A DNA stretch of 64,000 bases from Ottelia alismoides (Eukaryota; Streptophyta; Magnoliopsida; Alismatales; Hydrocharitaceae): contig JAZKJV010008266.1 in NCBI GenBank assembly GCA_037367405.1, forward strand, positions 558,001 through 622,000, read 5' to 3'. The notes under the pieces were generated by a model. That model ran no database searches. It had not been told where the DNA came from and saw nothing but the letters and a program-made list of their open reading frames with translations. Of this stretch, positions 26,042-37,435 are shown piece by piece. The stretch's first letter is position 1. Each line of letters begins with the position of its first letter. A program made the position numbers and the translations under genes.

Positions 26042-26655
26042 TCAACAGGGACACCATTCCTCCTCTATGATGATTGCCACCGTCAAGTCATCTATAGAAA
26101 ATTTCCCCTTTCTGTGTTTCAAAGTCATATCAAAGTCTTTCCAAGACTTAGGGATTTTTTCTATGATGCGCATGACCTGAAACTTCTCTAGAAGTTTCAT
26201 TTCGGCATCTTCTAACCCACGGAGCAGAAGTAAGACCTCATATGCTTGTTCAGAAACTAACTTTCCTTTGGCCATGGAAATCTTTAAGAACTTGGTGACA
26301 GAGTCTTTCTCAATACCGAGATCTTCGGTATTATATTTCCGATCCAAATCTACACATAAACCCTTCGCAGTCTGCGTAGATGAACAATATACATCAAACA
26401 ACATGGTGGACAGAGCCAACGAGATACAACCATGACATATACGATCATGTTCCTTCCACACGGATTGCGCCTTTTGGCTATAGTGTGTGGGGTATCTGTT
26501 TCCACCGTAGGACAATTGGTTTCAATCATAGAGATTAATACTTTGGTGGTTAACCAGAACTTCATGCGTTGTTGCCAACACTTGAAATTTTGACCACCAA
26601 ATTTTTCCAGCATACCCGTCATATCCACCCTAGATTTAAACATCATTTCCGACAT
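26042..26655 (-). pseudogene. Copia copy A: gag (UBN2-type) remnant
   Basis: The presumed start ATG is at 26655 (minus). It opens with MSEMMFKSRVDMTGMLEKFG and a WQQRMKFWL block, the N-terminus of UBN2-type Copia gag. A frameshift near 26490 moves the remainder into another frame (to 26042), which carries DRKYNTEDLGIEK and KIPKSWKDFDMTLKHRKGK. The copy at 42971-42350 is its homologue. Just upstream is a primer-binding-site-like sequence. Confidence 0.8.
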
Positions 26656-26663
26656 GGTTTCTA

Positions 26664-26681
26664 AACCAGCTCCCGATATCC
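26664..26681 (-). other. Primer-binding site of Copia copy A (initiator-Met type, degenerate)
   Basis: The reverse complement contains GGATATCGGGAGCTGG, close to the TGGTATCAGAGCTGG consensus complementary to initiator tRNA-Met. It lies between the gag start (26655) and the LTR end. Copy B lacks this stretch. Confidence 0.6.
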
Positions 26682-26715
26682 TCTCTAAGATTCTTGTAAG
26701 CAGGATGAAAAGTAT

Positions 26716-29244
26716 TGTTAGCAATGTGAGCCCGAGGCGAACCATTCCTACAATAATTGTTACGGTAATAAATGATTTATCAATAAAAGTTATTGATTTT
26801 TTCACTTCCTTTATGATATTAAATGAATGAATGCACTATAAGGTCCCTCTGTACAATAAGGGTTATGTACCATGGCTAACTTGATAATCATACAGCTGTT
26901 GATTCATTAAGTGAATCATAGAGGCTGATGCTTGGATGAATATCTAAGGAGTTAGATAGAGGACTCATAAGGCATCATCAATGATTATCAAGTAGTGATC
27001 TCCAGTCTGAGTGGGAGATGGCAATCCCATCTCATTAGACTGATATCTGATCGACCTCCTGATGTAGGTCCTCTGCATGGGAATATTGATTCGGAGATAT
27101 CAGGTTAGTTGAGTCAATGGGTTGACTTAACGAGATCGAGATAACCAAAGACCTATGATGAATACTGTCACATCACAGGAAAACATCCTTTTACCAGAGA
27201 CAGATGTATTACTATATGTCTGAGTATGTACATTTGGCAGACCAATAGGTTGATGACCTAATCAAGGTCTATACACCGGCGAGCTGGTGTGCATGTAAGG
27301 GCATATGAGTAATATGATCTCTCAAAGGGATCATACAGGTTTACTTATGAACCGGGAGACATGAGCCCACTCATGAGGTATTGGGATTGACCAAATTCCA
27401 TGCATGGTCATCATGCTTTAGAAGCATGATATGAATTTGAAGGTAAGATATATGCTTTGTGAAAGCATATGATCTGTACCATATCCCAAGGACCAAGATT
27501 GAGAAACTTAATGATCAAACTCTGAAGATGACAGTGTAAAAGTGATCTATATCTTCATGATGATCATGAGTCTTCCAGTATGCAGGATGTGCAGGTATTG
27601 GGAATACCTGAAGTGTGATTTGATCATAAATGATTGTATAACCATGACGCTTCCATTCCGAGGGAGTGATGAAACAGGTCTGGAGTGACTCCTCTCATCA
27701 GAGAAGTGACCTAACCTTAGTCCATTTACTGGACATTGATCTGAATGAGATTCAGATGCAATGAGAAGATTTGGTTTACGGTCTTGATTTAATCAAGCAT
27801 CTATGAGAGGTCCATGGGATCTGGATTTGAGATGTGATCTCAATATCTAAGTCACTATACGTGGAACAATACAATCACCCTGTCCTTATCTCCAAGTATC
27901 TGAGGAGAAATAGCATTGTTCTTAAATGGTTTAAGATCAATTCCATAAGATCTAAGCAAAGAGAAGTTGATAATTAAATGTTATTTAATTATCATGACGT
28001 ATGAAGAATTATCCAATATGATTAAATGTGATTTAATTATTATGGATAAGAATAATGTGGATAGTACTATCCAATTATTCATAATATGTTATAAATGTGA
28101 TTTATAATATGTTAGAGAGAGTTAAATATAATTTATATTAGTATATTAATTATTAATGTATTTTGGATACACATTGTCTAATTAATTGAAAATGTAAATT
28201 ACATTTTGTTTTGGGTTGTGAATATGATTCACAATATTCCAATGTCAAGATTGCAATATTCCCAAAATTAATTGAGAATTATTTTGGTGAATTAAAATAC
28301 CAACAAATAGTTGTTGGAAAATAAGTAAAGAGAAAATCAAGGAGATATGCAATCTCATGGGAATCCATGAGATTGCCCTCCCATTAGGAAAGGAGGGGGC
28401 GGCACCAAATCCCTTGTGGGATTGGTGGCCGTCACCTCCCTCCAAAGGAGAAGGATGATCTCCTTTATATTCTCTCTCCTTATTTAATTGATTTAATTTG
28501 GTATTAATATTTATTTGATTTATCAAATATATTTTATCAAAATTAAATCACAAGTTGTTTGTTTTTACCAACAACAATCTTGACCATTGGATTGACATAA
28601 ATCAATCTCATCCATTGATTTTATATATCACATGGATTGAGATCCATGGATCCCAAAACCCTATAAATAGAGCGGCATACTTTGCTCTCTCTCTCTCTAC
28701 ACATGCTATTGTAGCACACAACTCTCTCTCTCTCTTTCTCCATACTCGACAGCCCTCTCTCCCTCTCTTATTGGTGGTCGTCCACCATACTTTGGTGGAG
28801 AGAATCGTCGAATCCCGCGCCATCGTGCTGCCGCTTCGACGCTCTGCGGTTCTCCGTCTACTTCGAGTGCTTCGCCCACGAAGGAAACGTTCGATCTCGT
28901 ACGACTAGATCAGGAGCAACCGCGCTTGGATCAACTTCTTGGATTGCGAGGATACGGCGGTTCATCCCCGCGCTCGCAAGCAATCTCTCCGACGATCGGA
29001 CTTGAGACAGGAGGTCTCTTCTCTTAGAGACTCGATCAACCACGCTTCAAGAGGCATTGCATTATACTTATTGTGGTTATAGATGAAACGAACCGAGAAT
29101 TGTTCTTGGATCATGTGGTTTCATCGAATAAAATTTTTTAAATTCCGTTGCACCGAACAACTAGTACGACTAGTCGTTCTCCGTCGTATCCGATACGACA
29201 CTCACGCTTCCGTGATGCGCTTGAGGATTTATCCATATCCTTCA
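26716..29244 (+). repeat. 5' LTR of element H
   Basis: This is a direct repeat of 34908-37435. Its U3 is rich in short inverted repeats. A TATA box (28662-28669) is followed by CT-rich microsatellite runs and a GC-richer stretch (28770-29020) that is probably transcribed R/U5. Confidence 0.95.
28662..28669 (+). promoter_or_regulatory. TATA box in the 5' LTR of element H
   Basis: TATAAATA lies in a CCCTATAAATAGAG context and is conserved in the 3' LTR at 36857-36864. A CT-rich run follows within 30 bases, a common plant core-promoter layout. Confidence 0.75.
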
Positions 29245-29246
29245 AG

Positions 29247-29259
29247 TGGTATCAAATCC
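29247..29259 (+). other. Primer-binding site of element H
   Basis: TGGTATCAAATCC lies two bases after the LTR end. It matches the initiator tRNA-Met complement TGGTATCAGAGCC except at two positions. Confidence 0.85.
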
Positions 29260-30975
29260 TTAGGTCGACAGTTTCGAATAGTGATTCGCTAATCGAGGAC
29301 GACTTGGGTTCGTTAAGGTCGCGAAAGTTTTCATCGCATTTGATTTCGTAGATCTGTTTAGTAAATAAATTCGGCACTGTTTAAATGGTTTAAACACGAA
29401 TTTAAAACTTGGATTTTGTTCCCCATTAAATAAGGAAACCATAGGATCTGAGTTTGCGTAAATCGGGTTTTGTATGCTCTAGATATGGTAATTTTAATGA
29501 ACATGTATTCACTGTTACGGGAACTGCGAATCTTAACGTAATTAAAGAGTTAATTACTGTTTAAAGACGCTCGAAATGCATGCAAATCACATAGATTCTG
29601 TTGTAAATCAAATTAGCAAACTTTGAAAACTGACTTTGCTTAATTTGGATTTAAATTGATTGAGATATGCTAATTTTAATAAGTAGGGCTCACTGCTGAA
29701 ATTACTTTCCTAATCAAGAACCATGTGATTGTCAATTAATGAAATTAATTGTTAATTTCGAAAAATAATTATGGAAAATATTTAAGAAATATTAGAAGAT
29801 ATTTTTTCTTTAATTGACTTGGCCCCAACCAATTAATTGATTAGATGTGATCTAAATCATAATTGGAATCACAATCATCAAACTCCTTGCTTGAATAGGA
29901 TTGGGAATTTGTCTAGCAAATTTCCTTATAATCAAAATTATTTTGATTACTATATGGTATAATTTCGGTTGAAGAACCGATGATCATCTCAAGTACAAAT
30001 TAATCAATTTGGCATTATCCTTTCCCGAGGCAGATATGGTGTCTAGTCGGGGATCGTTGGGGTAGCAGGTTGCAACGTATGCAGTCCGTCCCACTCCCGC
30101 CGGTACTGGCCATGACAGCGGGTAGGGCCGGGATAATGTCCGAAGGATTAAGATGTATTTTTTTAATTATTAAAATACGAATTAATATGTACTTTGATAA
30201 TAATACCATATATATTCAAGCATAAAATTAAGTTTGATTGATTGAATTGGATTGATAATTAATTTAATATGATTAAGTTAATTATGTCCAATTAAGAATA
30301 CTCTAATATGATTAGAATTAATAATTCCCTTGAAAGAATTAATTATATGAATGTGATTCATAGTAATTAATTAAATTTGAATAAGAGGTGGAGGATCACA
30401 TAAGTGACATCCATGGTCTCCCGTCAAGGCGAAGGGTTTCCGTTGCCAGGGATTGTATATAGGAGACGCCTGTACGAAGTGACAGCTCCTATATACAAGC
30501 GCATCTGGATCGGACTCTTTGCTTCTCGAAAGAGTAAGGCCGTATGCGTAGTGACCCCAATATCGGATCCTCATATTATTGGGGCGATATTGGATTGCGC
30601 ATAGCGAGTTCTAATCCTGTTGACGGTTGGTTCAATTAATGACGGGTCAACATCACCTTAGGGGTGGTGGGCCCGGTCATTAAAGATCGAATTGAGAAAT
30701 GCAAGTTGGACTTGCAAGGCGGAATGTGTTCCCACTTTTCTTTATTGGAGTTACAGTTTCTCATATTATTGGGATGTAACAAAGATAAAGAGGAGATCCC
30801 AGTTCTTGCTTGAGATATAGAGGTAAGTATATCTCTTACTTTGAAAGTGATTAAGGGCACGAACTTTCAAAGTTGACATTGCAAGAATAATTTGATTTAA
30901 AATACCTTAATCAAATATCATAAAATTGAATATATGATTATATGTTCTAATATAGTGCATTCTCAATTTCAAAAA
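29260..30975 (+). other. Leader of element H
   Basis: The leader is about 1.7 kb long and has no coding frame. It includes a perfect 12-bp stem-loop (30454-30465 with 30486-30497) and a second nested inverted repeat (30543-30603), candidates for RNA structure. Confidence 0.65.
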
Positions 30976-32418
30976 ATGAAGGCCATGAACCCACTGAGCA
31001 GGCTTCTGGAGGTCAACCAGTTGACTGGACCAAATTATTCGGATTGGATCCGTAATTTGGAGCTTGTACTCTCGGCGGAGCGCATCAGCTATGTGCTCTC
31101 AGAAGACAAGCTTGAAAACCCTAAATCTAAGGAAGACAAAGCATATAATGACAAATATGATGAAGATCATGTCTTGGCTAGATGCTACATCTTGGGTTCT
31201 CTCTCCAATGTTCTTCATAAACAACATGTGGAGATGAGTACTTGCCAAGATATCATGCAGAATCTAAAGGATATGTTTGGTGACATTAACCGCACCCAGC
31301 GGTACAATATTATGAAAGAACTCGTTCGCTGCAAGATGCAGGAAGGGACTTCGGTCCGCGAGCATGTACTCAAAATGTTTGGGTACTTGTCGGAGCTAGA
31401 GACTCTGGGGGCAACGATGGATGCAGACATGCAATCTGATTTCATTCTACTGTCATTGCCTAAATCTTTCAATAACTTTGTGGTGTCATTCCACATGAAT
31501 AAGTTGGAACTGACAAATGCTGGGCTTCTTGTTGCATTAAAGTCTGCAGAAGACGTGATGAAGAAAGATGGTCCAACTGGCACTGCAATGGTTGCACAGG
31601 TCAGAGGGAAGCGCGGTCGGAAGCAAGGTTCTCGGAAGGGCCCGGCCCAGAAGAGAAAGAAGAAGGGACAAAGTGTTGGCTCATCTTCTAGTGCATCCAC
31701 TTTAGTGGTGTCGAAGAAAACCGACGTATGTCACTACTGCAAGAAGACGGGGCACTGGAGTCGTAATTGCCCGGATTACATGAAGTTGGTTGACAAATGT
31801 AAAGCCCCAACATGTATGAAATCTACTTTTATCATTGAAACCAGCTTTCTCGTTGGACGAGAAGGAAGTTGGGTTATTGATTCTGGTGCTTATGTTCATG
31901 TATGTAATTTGTTGCATTTGTTTCAGGAAACTAGAAAACTTGAAGAAGGGGAGATAGTCATCCAGATGGGATCTGATGCAAGTGTTGCAGCAGTTGCCGT
32001 CGGGACTTGTCGGCTTTCATTATCTAGTGGTAGAGTCCTAGTACTTAAAGAGTGTCTTTATGTACCTGAAGTCAGAAGGAATTTAATATCTGTATCTAAG
32101 CTAGTTAGAAGTGGATATTCATTCCTGTTCTGTAATAAATTAGTCATAAACGGTTATGATAAATATATTGCAGATGGTATTTTGACTTCTGGAGGACTCT
32201 ATGAATTGTGCATTGATAAATGTGTTATGAATGTTACAAGCACTAATAAAAATCCTAAAAGATCCAGGGAGGATGAAAATCTTTCAAATGAGATTTGGCA
32301 TCAAAGGCTTGGTCATTTGTCTGTTGATAAGATCAATATATTAATTAAGGATGGACCTTTAGATTTTCTACAGTTCAACCTTTGCCTACTTGCAAGAATT
32401 GCATTCAAGGAAAAATGA
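30976..32418 (+). CDS. Element H gag-protease ORF (Copia)
   Basis: The open frame begins at 30934, but the start MKAMNPLSRLLEVNQLTG at 30976 fits Copia gag better. In order it holds a UBN2-type gag (about residues 1-215, with WIRNLELVLS and the MSTCQDIMQNLKDMFGD region), a basic Lys/Arg-rich linker, a CCHC zinc knuckle (CHYCKKTGHWSRNC, from about nucleotide 31729), and the protease with WVIDSGA (active-site DSGA at about 31876) and VLKECLYVPEVRRNL. The start of the integrase zinc-binding region (IWHQRLGHLS) follows. The frame then shifts near 32350-32376, so the second half of the integrase zinc site (CKNC) is read in the next frame. Gag packages the element RNA, and the protease cleaves the polyprotein. 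This part is uninterrupted, unlike pol. Confidence 0.9.
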   Translation: MKAMNPLSRLLEVNQLTGPNYSDWIRNLELVLSAERISYVLSEDKLENPKSKEDKAYNDKYDEDHVLARCYILGSLSNVLHKQHVEMSTCQDIMQNLKDMFGDINRTQRYNIMKELVRCKMQEGTSVREHVLKMFGYLSELETLGATMDADMQSDFILLSLPKSFNNFVVSFHMNKLELTNAGLLVALKSAEDVMKKDGPTGTAMVAQVRGKRGRKQGSRKGPAQKRKKKGQSVGSSSSASTLVVSKKTDVCHYCKKTGHWSRNCPDYMKLVDKCKAPTCMKSTFIIETSFLVGREGSWVIDSGAYVHVCNLLHLFQETRKLEEGEIVIQMGSDASVAAVAVGTCRLSLSSGRVLVLKECLYVPEVRRNLISVSKLVRSGYSFLFCNKLVINGYDKYIADGILTSGGLYELCIDKCVMNVTSTNKNPKRSREDENLSNEIWHQRLGHLSVDKINILIKDGPLDFLQFNLCLLARIAFKEK

Positions 32419-33200
32419 CCAGGATGCCTTTTCGTAACAAGGTTACAAGTTGTGAAGGTATTATTGACCTAATGCATACTGATGTATGCAGTCCCTTCAA
32501 TACCGCGACTCGAAATGGATATCGATATTATTTGACGTTTATTGATGACCATTCGTGATACGGGTTTATCTTCCTATTACGTCATAAGTCTGAAACCTTT
32601 GAAAAGTTCAAAGAATTCAAGGTTTTGGTTGAGAATCAAACCGATAGGAAGATTAAACGAATTCGATCTGATCGAGGTGGCGAGTACCTCTCAGATGAGT
32701 TTAAGGAATACCTTAAAGAGAATGGAATTATTTCCAATCTCACTCCTCTTGGAACTCCCCAACTTAATGGTGTTGCTGAAAGACGCAACAGAACCATCAT
32801 GGATATGGTTCGTTCAATGATGAGCAAAGCACATTTACCACTTAGTTTCTGGAGATATGCAGTAGAGACTGCAATATATATCCTGAATAAGATTCCTAGC
32901 AAATCTGTACCTAAGACTCCTCATGAGCTCTGGTATGGAACCAAACCTAGTGTTAATCACTTGAGGGTTTGGGGTTGCTTAGTCCATGCAAAGAATGTGG
33001 ATGCAAGTAAGCTAGAATCTCGCTCTCGTGAGTGTTACTTCATTGGGTATGTTAGAGATGGTATTGGATACCAACTCTATGACCCTGAGACTCAGAAGGT
33101 TTTTGTTTCTAGAGATGTGAAATATCTGGAGAATGTTTTCCTTAAGGGTCAAGATAAATATGAAGTAAAGGAACTCATTGAATCTCCTGAGGATTCTTAG
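32376..33200 (+). pseudogene. Element H integrase
   Basis: In one frame the region carries the end of the HHCC zinc-binding site (CKNC at about 32391), the first catalytic Asp (DLMHTD), the second (IRSDRGGEY, about 32656) and the catalytic Glu (NGVAERRNR, about 32770), with a conserved GYVRDGIGYQLYDPE tail. These are the D, D and E of a Copia integrase, which inserts the cDNA. A TGA at 32556 replaces an expected Arg (HSRYG context), and a TAG at 33198 ends the open part. Both interrupt the polyprotein. Confidence 0.9.
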
Positions 33201-34226
33201 CTTCCTGAACCAGAAACTGAAGAAGTAAATAAAGATGATACACCCATACCTCTTTGAAAGAGTTCGAGGGTGGTTGCACCACCTGAAAGGTATGGATTCC
33301 ATGTGTCAGGTGAAACTGACAATGATCCTACTTCATTTGATGAAGCACTCGCGGATCATGACATGGATAGATGGATGCTAGCAATGAAGTCAGAAATTGA
33401 CTCCATGCATAAGAATGGTGTATGGACCCTAGAGGATCCACCTAAAGGGGTAAAACCCATTGGGTGCAAATGGATCTTCAAGAGAAAGAGGGGACCTGAT
33501 GGGAAAGTAGAGACTTTCAAGGCACGGCTCGTAGCCAAGGGCTACACACAGAGAGAAGGCATCGACTACGATGAGATATTCTCTCCTGTGGCTATGCTTA
33601 AATCCATCAGGGCATTGCTGGCTATAGCTGCATATCTTGACTACGACATCTGGCAGATGGACGTCAAGACGGCTTTCCTCAACGGATACCTCGAGGAGGA
33701 TATCTACATGGAGCAGCCCCAGGGCTTCATGACTGAGGATGGCAAAGTATGCAAGCTGAAGAAATCCATCTATGGGCTCAAGCAAGCTTCTCGTAGCTGG
33801 AACATCAGATTTGACGAAACCATAAAGAGTTATGATTTTGTGCAGAATCCTGATGAACCTTGTGTGTACAAGAAGCTTAGTGGGAGCGCCATTGTGTTCA
33901 TCATGCTTTATGTAGATGACATCCTTATCATTGGGAATGATACAGGGATGATGACCAGTGTGAAGATTTGGCTATCCCATACCTTTGAGATGAAAGATCT
34001 TGGAGAAGCCTCTTACATCTTGGGTCTGAAGCTATTCAGAAACCGAGAGAAGAGGATATTGGGATTGTCACAACATGGATACGTTAAGAAGATTCTTGAA
34101 CGATTCCGTATGGATAGTTCCAAGAAAGGATCCCTACTCTTAAGACATGATATCCACATGTCTAAAGGAATGACTCCTCAAATTGTTGAGGAAAAGAAAG
34201 CCACGGCTGGATGCCCTTATGCATAA
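33201..34226 (+). pseudogene. Element H reverse transcriptase
   Basis: This continues in the same frame as the integrase after a TAG (33198) and a TGA (33255). The open stretch 33270-34226 holds the full RVT_2 (Copia reverse transcriptase) core: NGVWTLEDPP, GCKWIFKRK, KARLVAKGYTQREGIDY, QMDVKTAFLNG, KSIYGLKQA and the catalytic LYVDD at about 33908. A TAA at 34224 cuts it off before RNase H. The catalytic residues are present, so loss of function comes from the stops. Confidence 0.93.
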
Positions 34227-34892
34227 GCAGTAGGAAGCTTAATGTATGCCATGATGTGTACTAGGCCAGATATCTGCCATGCAGTGGGAGTGGTAAGTCA
34301 TTACCAATCCTACTATGGAGAACAACACTGGAATGCAGTAAAGAATATATTCAAATATCTATGACGGACGCAAGATTACATCTTGGTCTATGGAGATGGT
34401 GATCTCCAAGTCTTGGGATATACAGATTCTGACTTCCAATCGGACATTGATGATCGAAGATCGACATCAGGGTTTGTGTTCCTGTTGAACGGTGGTGATG
34501 TGAGCTGGAGAAGCAAGAAGCAGGACACTACGGCAGATTCAACAATATAAGCTGAATACATTGCTGCATCAGATGCTGCAAAGGAGGCGGTGTGGTTGCG
34601 CAAGTTCGTACAGGAGCTTGGCGTAGTTTCCTCTGATACTCCCATCCCGCTACTCTGTGATAACACGGGAGCCATTGCCCATGCGAAGGAACCCAGATGG
34701 CATCAGAAGAGCAAGCACGTAGAAAGGAAATACCACATCATTCGGGAGATTCAAAAGCGTGGTGACATCATCATCACCAAGGTGGCCTCCGCCGACAACG
34801 TTGCTGATCCTCTTACCAAACCTCTGACACAGAAGGTTTTTGACCAGCATGTAATGAGTATGGGTTTAAGGATTGTTCCTGAATGGTTTTGA
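34227..34892 (+). pseudogene. Element H RNase H
   Basis: Still in the same frame, this carries the RT tail AVGSLMYAMMCTRPDIC and the RNase H blocks: GYTDSDFQSD (catalytic Asp), RRSTSGFVF, AEYIAASDAAKEA (catalytic Glu), PLLCDNTGAI (catalytic Asp) and the terminal DPLTKPL. Stops at 34362 (TGA) and 34548 (TAA, in the STxEAEY motif) interrupt it. The last open stretch, 34590-34892, ends naturally 15 bases before the 3' LTR. Confidence 0.92.
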
Positions 34893-34907
34893 GGGCTAGT
34901 GGGAGAT
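34892..34907 (+). other. Polypurine tract of element H
   Basis: AGGGCTAGTGGGAGAT runs into the 3' LTR start TGTTAGC, a typical Copia polypurine tract and LTR junction (GTGGGAGATTGTTAG). Confidence 0.85.
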
Positions 34908-37435
34908 TGTTAGCAATGTGAGCCCGAGGCGAACCATTCCTACAATAATTGTTATTGTAATAAATGATTTATCAATAAAAGTTATTGATTTTTTCACTCC
35001 CTTTTTGATATTGAATGAATGAATGCACTATAAGGTCCCTCTGTACAATAAGGGTTATGTACCATGGCCAACTTGATAATCATACAGCTGTTGATTCATT
35101 AAGTGAATCATAGAGGCTGATGCTCGGATGAATATCTAAGGAGTTAGATAGAGGACTCATCAAGCATCATCAATGATTGTCAAGTAGTGATCTCCAGTCT
35201 GAGTGGGAGATGGCAATCCCATCTCATTAGACTGATATCTGATCGACCTCCTGATGCAGGTCCTCTGCATGGGAATATTGATTCGGAGGTATCAGGTTAG
35301 TTGAGTCAATGGGTTGACTTAACGAGATCGAGATAACCAAAGACCTATGATGAATACTGTCACATCACAGGAAAACATCCTTTTACCAGAGACAGATGTA
35401 TTACTATATGTCTGAGTATGTACATTTGGCAGACCAATAGGTTGATGACCTAATCAAGGTTTATACACCGGCGAGCTGGTGTGCATGTAAGGGCATATGA
35501 GTAATATGATCTCTCAAAGGGATCATACAGGTTCACTTGTGAACCGGGAGACATGAGCTCACTCATGAGGTATTGGGATTGACCAAATTCCATGCATGGT
35601 CATCATGCTTTAGAAGCATGATATAAATTTGAAGGTAAGATATATGCTTTGTGAAAGCATATGATCTGTACCATATCCCAAGGACCAAGATTGAGAAACT
35701 TAATGATCAAACTCTGAAGATAACAGTGTAAAAGTGATCTATATCTTCATGATGATCATGAGTCTTCCAGTATGCAGGATGTGCAGGTATTGGGAATAAC
35801 TGAAGGGTGATTTGATCATAAACGATTGTATAACCATGACGCTTCCATTCCGAGGGAGTGATGACAGATCTGGATTTTAGTGACTTCTCTCATCAGAGAA
35901 GTGACCTAACCTTAGTCCATTTACTGGACATTGATCTGAATGAGATTCAGATGCAATGAGAAGATTAGGTTTACGGTCTTGATTTAATCAAGCATCTATG
36001 AGAGGTCCATGGGATCTGGATTTGAGATGTGATCTCAATATCCAAGTCATTATACGTGGAACAATACAATCACCCTGTCCTTATCTCCAAGTATCTGAGG
36101 AGAAATAGCATTGTTCTTAAATGGTTTAAGATCAATTCCATAAGATCTAAGCAAAGAGAAGTTGATAATTAAATGTGATTTAATTATCATGATGTATGAA
36201 GAATTATCCAATATGATTAAATGTGATTTAATTATTATAGATAAGAATAATGTGGATAGTAATATCCAATTATTCATAATATGTTATAAATGTGATTTAT
36301 AATATATTAGAGAGAGTTAAATATAATTTATATTAGTAGATTAATTATTAATGTGTTTTGGATACACATTGTCTAATTAATTGAAAATGTAAATTACATT
36401 TTGTTTTGGGTTGTGAATACGATTCACAATATTCCAATGTCAAGATTGCAATATTCCCAAAATTTATTGAGAATTATTTTGGTGAATTAAAATACCAACA
36501 AATAGTTGTTGGAAAATAAGTAAAGAGAAAATCAAGGAGATATGCAATCTCATGGGAATCCATGAGATTGCCCTCCCATTAGGAAAGGAGGGGGTGGCAC
36601 CAAATCCCTTGTGGGATTGGTGGCCGTCACCTCCCTCCAAAGGGGAAGGATGATCTCCTTTATATTCTCTCTCCTTATTTAATTGATTTAATTTGGTATT
36701 AATATTTATTTGATTTATCAAATATATTTTATCAAAATTAAATCACAAGTTGTTGGTTTTTACCAACAACAATCTTGACCATTAGATTGACATAAATCAA
36801 TCTCATCCATTGATTTTATATGTCACATGGATTGAGATCCATGGATCCCAAAACCCTATAAATAGAGAGGCATACTTTGCTCTCTCTCTACACATGCTAT
36901 TGTAGCACACAACTCTCTCTCTCTCTTTCTCCATACTCGACAGCCCTCTCTCCCTCTCTTATTGGTGGTTGTCCACCATACTTTGGTGGAGAGAATCGTC
37001 GATGCCCGCGCCATCGTGCTGTCGCTTCAACGCTCTGCGGTTCTCCGTCTACTTCGAGTGCTTCGCCCACGAAGGAGACGTTCGATCTCATACGATGAGA
37101 TCAGGAGCAACCACGCTTGGATCAACTTCTTGGATTGTGAGGACACTGCGGTTCATCCCCGCGCTCGCAAGCAATCTCTCCGACGATCGGACTTGAGACA
37201 GGTGGTCTCTTCTCTTAGAGACTCAATCAACCACGCTTCAAGAGGTATTGCATTATACTTATTGTGGTTATAGATGAAACGATCTGAGAATTGTTCTTGG
37301 ATCATGTGGTTTCATCGAATAAAATTTTTTAAATTCCGTTGCACCGAACAACTAGTACGACTAGTCGTTCTCCGTCGTATCCGATACAACACTCATGCTT
37401 CCGTGATGCGCTTGAGGATTTCTCCATATCCTTCA
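34908..37435 (+). repeat. 3' LTR of element H
   Basis: This is a direct repeat of 26716-29244. It contains the TATA box at 36857-36864 and a perfect hairpin GTTGTTGGT with ACCAACAAC (36749-36757, 36762-36770), of which the 5' LTR copy has one mismatch. Confidence 0.95.

Larger units (their letters stand above)
26716..37435 (+). mobile_element. Element H: near-complete but inactivated Ty1/Copia retrotransposon
   Basis: Direct LTRs (26716-29244 and 34908-37435, about 2.53 kb each) start TGTTAGC and end CCTTCA. They flank a 5.66-kb internal region with primer-binding site, gag, protease, integrase, reverse transcriptase, RNase H and polypurine tract in the usual Copia order. The target duplication is AGTAT (26711-26715) and AGTAC (37436-37440), and the undisturbed site can be read at about 42990 in copy B. 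The LTRs are highly similar with scattered substitutions and few indels. Coding capacity is lost through a frameshift and six stops. Confidence 0.95.
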
